Of a stretch of DNA of 64,000 bases, positions 58,357-64,000 are shown piece after piece. The notes under the pieces were generated by a model. That model had not been told where the DNA came from. It searched no databases and saw only the letters and a program-made list of their open reading frames with translations. A program made the translations under genes and the position numbers. The stretch covers positions 243,501 through 307,500 of the forward strand of contig NZ_CP111079.1 of assembly GCF_026278245.1 (NCBI RefSeq). The letters run 5' to 3'. The stretch comes from Pontibacter kalidii (GTDB lineage: Bacteria > Bacteroidota > Bacteroidia > Cytophagales > Hymenobacteraceae). Positions within the stretch are counted from its first letter, which is position 1; each line of letters begins with the position of its first letter.

Positions 58357-59679
58357 TTAGAGCGACATATTTCTGAAGTCCTCTGATGAGATAGTCTTCT
58401 CAACAACAGTCATCTTCTCTTTAAGTTTAGCGAGCACCTTCTCGGCCAGCAGTTGCTCGTACTCATTTATATAGTTACGGCCATTGTCCTGCTGCAGATA
58501 CTGCTGGGCATAGTTGTTCATGCTTTCCACCAGTTCCTCAGGTATCTCCGGCATGTTGAACTGGGCCAGCATCTTCTCCTTGGTGGCGTCCACTACCTCC
58601 TCGTTCGATACCTTCAGCTCGTTCTCCTCAACTACCTTGTTTTTGATCATAGACCACTTCAGCTCGCGAACATACTTGTCGAAGTTCTCCTCGATCTGCT
58701 CCGGGGTGATTTTGCCGTCGTTTGTAACTTCAATCCAACGCTTGAAGAAGTCTGTAGGGAGTTCCACTTCAACATTGTCGATCAATGTATCCATGATGTT
58801 GCGGTACAGCAGGTTGTCAGCCTCACGCTCATAGTTCTCCAGGATGGTCTCACGGATCTTGGCGTCAAACTCTTCCTCTGTCTTCACTTCGTCTTTACCG
58901 AAAAGCTTGTCGAAAAGTTCTTGGTTCAGTTCAGCGGACTCGGTACGGTTGATCTTCTCCACGATGAACTCAAATTCACCGTTCAGGTCAGCCACCACGT
59001 CTTTATCCAGGCCTGTTACGTGCGCCAGGGCAGCATTGTCATCACCAAACGTCTTGCGAATATCGAAGCGGATCACGTCGTCGGTCTTCACGCCCACAAA
59101 CTTGTCCTGGCCTTCTACCACGCGGCTTGTCGGAATCAGGGTCTTGGACTGGAAATCTCCGTCCACCTGCTTCAGCTCGCCGGAGATAAAGTCGCCTTGC
59201 TCAGACGTCTCAGGGTTCACTGTCTTGCCGAACTGGCGCTTCAGGTTTTCGTAGGCTTCGTCAATGGTTTTCTGGTCCAGCTCAACTTTGTAGCCCTCTA
59301 CGCTTTTATCCAGCGGAAGGTTGAAGTCCGGCAGCAAGCCTACCTGGTAGGTAAACTCGAAGGTTTTCTGGTTATCCCAATCAATCTCTGGCTGGTTTGG
59401 CTCCGGCAGGGGCTCGCCCAGCAGCTTCACGTCGTTCTCACGGATATACTTAGAGATCTCCTCCTGCAGCGTCTTGTTGATCTGCTCCACCAGGATGCTC
59501 TTGCCGTACATTTTCTTTACAAGCCCCGCAGGCACTTTGCCAGGTCTGAAGCCTTTGATCTGGGCCTTTTTGCTGTATTCTTTTACCTGCTGGTCTACTT
59601 TCGGTGCGTAGTCCGCCTCTTCCAGTACCACCTTCAGTTGCGCATTGGTGCTGTCGGTTTGGTTTAATGTAATATTCAA
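58357..59679 (-). CDS. tig: Trigger factor
   Basis: The 440-residue protein has the ribosome-binding motif G-F-R-P-G-K-V-P near residue 41, a diverged middle (PPIase) domain and a C-terminal chaperone domain of long helices. The start is the TTG at 59679: an in-frame TAA lies two codons upstream and no ATG or GTG is available, while M-N-I-T-L-N-Q at this start matches Bacteroidetes trigger factors. It is the ribosome-associated folding factor. The gene order tig-clpP-clpX is conserved in bacteria, but here each gene is followed by its own terminator. Confidence 0.95.
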   Translation of the reverse strand: MNITLNQTDSTNAQLKVVLEEADYAPKVDQQVKEYSKKAQIKGFRPGKVPAGLVKKMYGKSILVEQINKTLQEEISKYIRENDVKLLGEPLPEPNQPEIDWDNQKTFEFTYQVGLLPDFNLPLDKSVEGYKVELDQKTIDEAYENLKRQFGKTVNPETSEQGDFISGELKQVDGDFQSKTLIPTSRVVEGQDKFVGVKTDDVIRFDIRKTFGDDNAALAHVTGLDKDVVADLNGEFEFIVEKINRTESAELNQELFDKLFGKDEVKTEEEFDAKIRETILENYEREADNLLYRNIMDTLIDNVEVELPTDFFKRWIEVTNDGKITPEQIEENFDKYVRELKWSMIKNKVVEENELKVSNEEVVDATKEKMLAQFNMPEIPEELVESMNNYAQQYLQQDNGRNYINEYEQLLAEKVLAKLKEKMTVVEKTISSEDFRNMSL

Positions 59680-59722
59680 GGCTTATAAAAATTTAAGATT
59701 TTAGAAATACCTACTAAAAACA

Positions 59723-59749
59723 AACCCCCAACAAGTTTTGTTGAGGGTT
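59723..59749 (-). terminator. Terminator between tRNA-Leu and tig
   Basis: AACCCCCAAC (59723-59732) pairs with GTTGAGGGTT (59740-59749) with one wobble; on the minus strand TGTTTTT follows. It would end the tRNA transcript, leaving tig to use its own promoter or readthrough. Confidence 0.75.
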
Positions 59750-59760
59750 CGTGTTGTTTG

Positions 59761-59842
59761 TGCGGATGGAGGGACTCGAACCCCCATGCCTCGCAGCGCT
59801 AGATCCTAAGTCTAGTGCGTCTACCAATTTCGCCACATCCGC
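59761..59842 (-). tRNA. tRNA-Leu (anticodon TAG)
   Basis: On the minus strand the acceptor stem GCGGATG/CATCCGC, the anticodon arm CTAGA-CTTAGGA-TCTAG (anticodon TAG, reading CUA) and the T arm with TTCGAGT are clear, with an A discriminator base and a long variable arm as expected for leucine. No CCA is encoded. Confidence 0.95.
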
Positions 59843-59866
59843 TTGATTGTGCTCGTTTTAGTGATG

Positions 59867-59896
59867 CAAAGGTAAGCAACGATTTTTTAAATGCAA
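59867..59896 (-). promoter_or_regulatory. Promoter of tRNA-Leu (TTG-N19-TACCTTTG)
   Basis: On the minus strand TACCTTTG (59867-59874) and TTG (59894-59896), spaced by 19 nt, lie 25 bp before the tRNA start. Confidence 0.65.
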
Positions 59897-59976
59897 TACG
59901 CCACTATAAATTTTGTCAAATATTTTTTATCCTGCATATAGTCGCCCGGGCGCCCAGGCTTTCGGCATGGGGTGTA

Positions 59977-60006
59977 TTGGTTGCATCTGATAAACGCTTA
60001 TATTTG
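59977..60006 (+). promoter_or_regulatory. Promoter of relA/spoT (TTG-N19-TATATTTG)
   Basis: TTG at 59977-59979 and TATATTTG at 59999-60006 are spaced by 19 nt, matching the Bacteroidetes consensus, about 80 bp before the likely start codon. Confidence 0.6.
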
Positions 60007-60088
60007 AAACTTATAAGGCCGTCAGCTTATTTATACTAATAGCATGCGCCGCCACCGACGGCCGCAGCCTACAGCACAGTTGCACAAC

Positions 60089-62281
60089 ATGATTGATTTA
60101 GAAGCAGAACGCAAAGAAATTCTCAGGTACTACAGGAGGTTGCTTCGGCACGCCAAGCCTTTCTTAAAGGACAACGACGCCAAGATCATTAAAAAAGCCT
60201 TTAACACCTCGCTGGAAGCACATAAGGATATGCGCCGAAAGTCCGGAGAGCCTTACATTCTGCACCCGCTGGCTGTGGCCCAGATTGCCGTAGAGGAGAT
60301 CGGGCTGGGCACTACCTCCATTGTGGCCGCCCTGCTGCACGACGTGGTGGAGGACACCGACCTGGAGGTATCGGATATTGAGCGCGAGTTCGGGCCAAGC
60401 GTAGCCAAAATTATTGAAGGGCTCACGAAGATATCCGGAGTGTTCGATTACGGCACCTCGCAGCAGGCCGAGAACTTCCGCAAGATGCTGCTCACGCTGA
60501 GCGACGATGTGCGCGTTATACTTATAAAGCTGGCCGATCGCTTGCACAACATGCGAACGCTAGGCAGCATGCCGCGCCACAAGCAGCTCAAGATCGCTTC
60601 CGAGACCATGTACCTGTACGCCCCGCTGGCGCACCGCCTGGGCTTGTACGCCATCAAATCAGAACTGGAGGACCTATACTTAAAGTATACCGACACCGAT
60701 ACCTATAAAGAGATCTCCAGGAAAGTACAGCAGACGCGCAGCGCCCGCAACAAGTTCATCAAGGATTTTATACACCCGATAGAGGATGAGCTGTGCAAGT
60801 ATGGCTTTAAGTTCAACATCAAAGGCAGGCCAAAGTCGATCTACTCTATCCTTAAAAAGATAAAGAAGCAGAACATCACCTTTGATGAGATCTACGACCT
60901 GTTTGCGATCCGGATCATACTGGACGTACCGCTGGAGAATGAGAAGGCCGCCTGCTGGCAGGTATACTCTATTATAACGGACTTTTACCAGCCAAACCCC
61001 GACCGCCTGCGCGACTGGGTGAACACGCCTAAGTCTAACGGGTACGAATCGCTGCACACAACGGTAATGAGCAAGTCGGGGCAGTGGGTGGAGGTGCAGA
61101 TCCGCACCCGGCGCATGGACGAGATTGCCGAGCGCGGGTACGCGGCCCACTGGAAGTATAAGGCGGAGGGGGCGGCCTCAGCCGAGTCTGCGCTGGAGCA
61201 GTGGATTAACAAGGTGCGCGACATGCTGGAGAACAACACGGCCAACGCGCTCGAGTTCATGGATGAGTTCCGCAAGAACCTGTTTGTGGAGGAGGTGTTT
61301 GTATTTACCCCGAAAGGCGAGCTCATCATACTTCCGGATAAATCCACCGCGCTTGATTTTGCCTTTGAGATTCACTCCCAGATAGGCCTGCACTGCCTGG
61401 GCGCTAAGGTAAACCAGAAGCTGGTGCCCCTGAGCTACAAGCTCAAGAATGGCGACCAGGTAGAGATCCTGACCTCCCAGAAGCAGAAGCCGAACGAGGA
61501 GTGGCTGCAGTATGTGGTTACCTCCAGGGCGCGTACCCGCATCAAGGATGCCTTGCGCGAGGAGCGGAAGAACAAGGCGGAGCAAGGCAAGGCCATGCTG
61601 GATGCCAGGCTGGAGTACTTAGGCGTAGCCGATAACCAGCAAAATATGAACAAGCTGCAGGCCTTCTTTAACGTGGCTACGCTGCAGGACCTGTATTATA
61701 GAGTTGCTACCGGGCACATCGATATCAAGAATATCAAGGAGGTTATCTTCACGGCCACATCCGATAAGAGCGTCTCCATGCTCGACCTGAAGACCTTTGA
61801 CAGAGAGGTGCAGAAGATCAGGGGCGTGAACTCGGACATGCTGGTGATAGGGGAAACGACCTCGAACTGGGACTACCGCATGTCTAAGTGCTGCAACCCG
61901 ATTCCGGGCGATGATGTGTTCGGCTTCCAGACCGAGGACGATGGAATTGAGATCCACCGCACCAACTGCAAGCGCGCCATGGAGCTGATGTCGAACTATG
62001 GCAACCGCATCATCAAAACCAAGTGGACGGAGCAAAAGGAGCTTGCCTTCCTGGTGGGTATCCGCATTAAAGGCACCGACCGCGTGGGCCTGGTGAACGA
62101 CCTGACAAAGGTGATCTCTACGAGCTTGAAGGTGAACATGCGTTCTATCACCATCGATTCCAACGACGGCATCTTTGAAGGTAATATTATGGTGTTCGTA
62201 AACGACACAAGCCACCTTGATAAGCTGATACAGCGCATGAGCAAGGTAAACGGTATACTTACCGTGGAGCGCTTTGATTAA
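60089..62281 (+). CDS. RelA/SpoT family (p)ppGpp synthetase/hydrolase
   Basis: The ATG at 60089 (M-I-D-L-E-A-E-R-K-E-I) gives 730 residues; an ATG 45 bases earlier would add a basic Arg/His-rich stretch uncommon in the family. The N-terminal HD domain has H-P-L-A-V-A and L-L-H-D-V-V-E-D-T (hydrolase intact), the synthetase domain G-R-P-K-S-I-Y-S-I-L and I-Y-D-L-F-A-I-R-I-I, then a TGS domain (F-V-F-T-P-K-G-E) and a C-terminal ACT domain. This is a bifunctional Rel/SpoT-type enzyme controlling the stringent response. Confidence 0.95.
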   Translation: MIDLEAERKEILRYYRRLLRHAKPFLKDNDAKIIKKAFNTSLEAHKDMRRKSGEPYILHPLAVAQIAVEEIGLGTTSIVAALLHDVVEDTDLEVSDIEREFGPSVAKIIEGLTKISGVFDYGTSQQAENFRKMLLTLSDDVRVILIKLADRLHNMRTLGSMPRHKQLKIASETMYLYAPLAHRLGLYAIKSELEDLYLKYTDTDTYKEISRKVQQTRSARNKFIKDFIHPIEDELCKYGFKFNIKGRPKSIYSILKKIKKQNITFDEIYDLFAIRIILDVPLENEKAACWQVYSIITDFYQPNPDRLRDWVNTPKSNGYESLHTTVMSKSGQWVEVQIRTRRMDEIAERGYAAHWKYKAEGAASAESALEQWINKVRDMLENNTANALEFMDEFRKNLFVEEVFVFTPKGELIILPDKSTALDFAFEIHSQIGLHCLGAKVNQKLVPLSYKLKNGDQVEILTSQKQKPNEEWLQYVVTSRARTRIKDALREERKNKAEQGKAMLDARLEYLGVADNQQNMNKLQAFFNVATLQDLYYRVATGHIDIKNIKEVIFTATSDKSVSMLDLKTFDREVQKIRGVNSDMLVIGETTSNWDYRMSKCCNPIPGDDVFGFQTEDDGIEIHRTNCKRAMELMSNYGNRIIKTKWTEQKELAFLVGIRIKGTDRVGLVNDLTKVISTSLKVNMRSITIDSNDGIFEGNIMVFVNDTSHLDKLIQRMSKVNGILTVERFD

Positions 62282-62314
62282 AAGAAGGGCTTATTTATAC
62301 TATAGAAGAAGAAA

Positions 62315-62815
62315 ATGGCATTAGATAAAAGGAAGTTCGAAGAAGTAAAAAAGATCTTCACGGCATACTTGGAAAGCAAAGGTTTGCGTAAAACACCTGA
62401 GCGCTACGCTATCCTGGAGGAGATTTACTCCAGCGACGGGCACTTTGATGTAGAATCGCTTTACATCAGCATGAAGAATAAAAACTACCGCGTAAGCCGT
62501 GCCACCGTGTATAACACCCTGGACCTGCTGGTGGAGAACGACCTGGTAAGCAAGCACCAGTTTGGCCGAAACCTGGCGCAGTATGAGAAGTCGTACGGTT
62601 ACCGGCAGCACGACCACGTGATTTGTACTGAGTGCCACAAGGTGGTGGAGTTTTGCGACCCGCGTGTGCATCAGATCCAAAGTTTGGTGGGTGAACTGTT
62701 AAATTTTCATATCTTGCACCACTCCCTGAACCTATATGGTGTTTGCGGCGATTGCCGCGCTAGAAAAGCGACAGAGGAACAAAAGCATGAAGTATCAGAC
62801 AGAACTGAAGGATGA
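62315..62815 (+). CDS. Fur-family transcriptional regulator
   Basis: The 166-residue protein has the winged-helix domain with [11 protein letters not shown] and [15 protein letters not shown], followed by the dimerisation/metal domain with H-D-H-V-I-C-T-E-C and a C-terminal C-G-D-C, the two C-x-x-C pairs of structural zinc. Which metal it senses is not decidable from sequence. It follows relA by 33 bp, likely in one transcript, and its 3' end overlaps the STAS gene. Confidence 0.92.
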   Translation: MALDKRKFEEVKKIFTAYLESKGLRKTPERYAILEEIYSSDGHFDVESLYISMKNKNYRVSRATVYNTLDLLVENDLVSKHQFGRNLAQYEKSYGYRQHDHVICTECHKVVEFCDPRVHQIQSLVGELLNFHILHHSLNLYGVCGDCRARKATEEQKHEVSDRTEG

Positions 62816-63137
62816 TATCCTGTTTATCCGGCTGGAGGGAGACCTGATAGCAAGCACCGATACGCAGCAGATGATCGATAGTGTGGGCGGGCTACAGGAA
62901 GGCAAAGTGCTGCTCTGTGCGGTGGATATGTCTAACGTGCGCTTTATGGACAGCAGCGGTATGGGCGTGCTTGTGTCGCTGCTCACCAAGTTTCGCAACA
63001 GGGGCGGTGAGCTGGTGCTGATTAAACCATCCGACCACATCCGCAAGCTGCTTATAGTTACAAAGCTGAATGCGATATTTACGATAGCTGAGAACGAAGA
63101 TTTCGCAGCGCAATTCTTAAAGGAATCAACATACTAA
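62787..63137 (+). CDS. STAS-domain anti-sigma factor antagonist
   Basis: The ATG at 62787 gives 116 residues beginning [10 protein letters not shown], the usual position relative to the STAS fold; it overlaps the fur-like gene by 29 bases. The phosphorylatable Ser lies in [12 protein letters not shown] near residue 58, as in SpoIIAA/RsbV. It should relieve an anti-sigma or similar kinase switch, whose gene is not in the window. Confidence 0.92.
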   Translation: MKYQTELKDDILFIRLEGDLIASTDTQQMIDSVGGLQEGKVLLCAVDMSNVRFMDSSGMGVLVSLLTKFRNRGGELVLIKPSDHIRKLLIVTKLNAIFTIAENEDFAAQFLKESTY

Positions 63138-63145
63138 ATACTTAA

Positions 63146-64000
63146 ATGGCAGTTGACATTTTAATAGGTCTGCAGTGGGGCGACGAAGGCAAAGGAAAGA
63201 TTGTAGACGTTCTTGCCCCGACCTATGACATTGTAGCCCGTTTCCAGGGAGGCCCTAACGCAGGGCATACATTAGAGTTTGAAGGCACCAAGCACGTGCT
63301 GCACCAGATCCCGTCCGGAATTTTCCACCCGGAGATCAAAAACATCATCGGCAACGGTGTAGTGCTGGATCCTGTGGTTTTCCGCACGGAGATGCAGAAG
63401 CTGCAGGACCGTGGTGTAGACGCCGCCAACAACCTGTTCATCTCCAAAAAGGCATCGCTCATACTTCCATCCCACAAAGTGCTGGACCGTGTGTCGGAAG
63501 AGGCGCTGGGTAGCGGTAAGATCGGCTCGACCCTAAAGGGTATCGGCCCTACTTACCAGGATAAGATCGGGCGTGTCGGGCTCAGGGTTGGCGATATACT
63601 GGCCGATGACTTTAGGGAGCAATACAACAAACTGGTGGAGCGCCATCGCAAAACCGTGGAGTTCTACGGGCAGGAGCTGGAGCTGGGCGAGCAGGAGAAA
63701 AACTTCTTTGAGGCGGTGGAGTACCTGCGCACGCTGCAGCTGGTCGATTCGGAATACATGATCAACGAGGCCCTGCAGAGCGGTCAGCGTATACTTGCAG
63801 AAGGAGCACAGGGTGCGTTACTGGATGTTGACTTCGGAACATATCCGTTTGTGACCTCCTCCAGTACGATTGTGGCTGGCGCCTGCACAGGCCTTGGTGT
63901 AGCGCCAAGGCACATCGGCGAAGTATACGGCATCTTTAAAGCATACTGCACCCGCGTGGGTAGCGGTCCCTTCCCGACAGAGCTTCTGGATGAGGTAGGG
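63146..64000 (+). CDS. purA: Adenylosuccinate synthetase (3' partial)
   Basis: The frame from ATG 63146 stays open to the end of the window; 285 codons are visible of about 420-430 expected. The start I-L-I-G-L-Q-W-G-D-E-G-K-G-K-I-V-D is the GTP-binding signature; G-P-N-A-G-H-T, G-I-G-P-T-Y and the G-A-C-T-G-L-G-V-A-P region follow. It makes adenylosuccinate from IMP, aspartate and GTP in purine synthesis. The eight-base gap from the STAS gene suggests co-transcription. Confidence 0.97.
   Translation, partial: MAVDILIGLQWGDEGKGKIVDVLAPTYDIVARFQGGPNAGHTLEFEGTKHVLHQIPSGIFHPEIKNIIGNGVVLDPVVFRTEMQKLQDRGVDAANNLFISKKASLILPSHKVLDRVSEEALGSGKIGSTLKGIGPTYQDKIGRVGLRVGDILADDFREQYNKLVERHRKTVEFYGQELELGEQEKNFFEAVEYLRTLQLVDSEYMINEALQSGQRILAEGAQGALLDVDFGTYPFVTSSSTIVAGACTGLGVAPRHIGEVYGIFKAYCTRVGSGPFPTELLDEVG

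Noticed and set aside
58453..59667. 404-residue frame antisense to tig
   Set aside because: The tig frame is certain by conserved motifs; the opposite frame has no homology-like features.

Overview
The window looks like a chromosomal segment from a member of the Bacteroidetes, order Cytophagales, most likely family Hymenobacteraceae (a Pontibacter-like organism is my best guess, by inference only). The evidence is: two surface proteins with type IX secretion (T9SS) C-terminal sorting domains, a complete alternative complex III (actABCDEF) operon joined to an aa3-type cytochrome oxidase, several promoters of the Bacteroidetes TTG-N18-20-TAnnTTTG type, a GSCFA protein, a LytS/LytTR pair and the Bacteroidetes-style gene content around tig-clpP-clpX.

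Layout. 1-7.9 kb: two large T9SS-exported Ig-like repeat proteins with duplicated 3' modules, separated by a possible structured RNA leader and followed by a palindrome-rich, repeat-bounded segment. 8-20.4 kb: accessory enzymes (CocE/NonD hydrolase, DsbA/FrnE-like oxidoreductase, class C beta-lactamase-like lipoprotein, GT-A-like glycosyltransferase, TolB-amidohydrolase fusion, DUF255 thioredoxin protein) and a cluster of tiny membrane proteins next to a TerB-like protein. 20.4-22.7 kb: GSCFA protein and the rpsF-rpsR-rplI operon. 23.2-39.7 kb: one apparent 16-gene respiratory operon carrying alternative complex III, cytochrome oxidase subunits, heme A biosynthesis (ctaA, ctaB) and copper/assembly genes, closed by a strong terminator. 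39.9-49 kb: a large multi-sensor histidine kinase overlapping a predicted outer-membrane barrel gene, and a convergent LytTR/LytS two-component pair. 49.3-55.9 kb: a frameshifted lipoprotein gene, a YCII protein, heptose epimerase, a BtuFC-like uptake pair, queD-like and lpxB. 56-59.9 kb: the proteostasis block clpX, clpP, tig and a tRNA-Leu. 60-64 kb: relA/spoT, a Fur-family regulator, a STAS protein and the 5' part of purA.

Working together, the central operon encodes a quinol-to-oxygen electron path: menaquinol is oxidised by ActA-F, electrons pass through multiple c hemes to the CuA site of CoxB and on to CoxA, while CtaA/CtaB make heme A and the SCO-like protein may help copper insertion. 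The most unusual global signal is a short DNA word, TATACTT (reverse complement AAGTATA), which I counted by eye about 100 times on the two strands together, against roughly 6-8 expected. It occurs in coding and non-coding DNA and is often read in frame as the Ile-Leu codon pair ATA-CTT.
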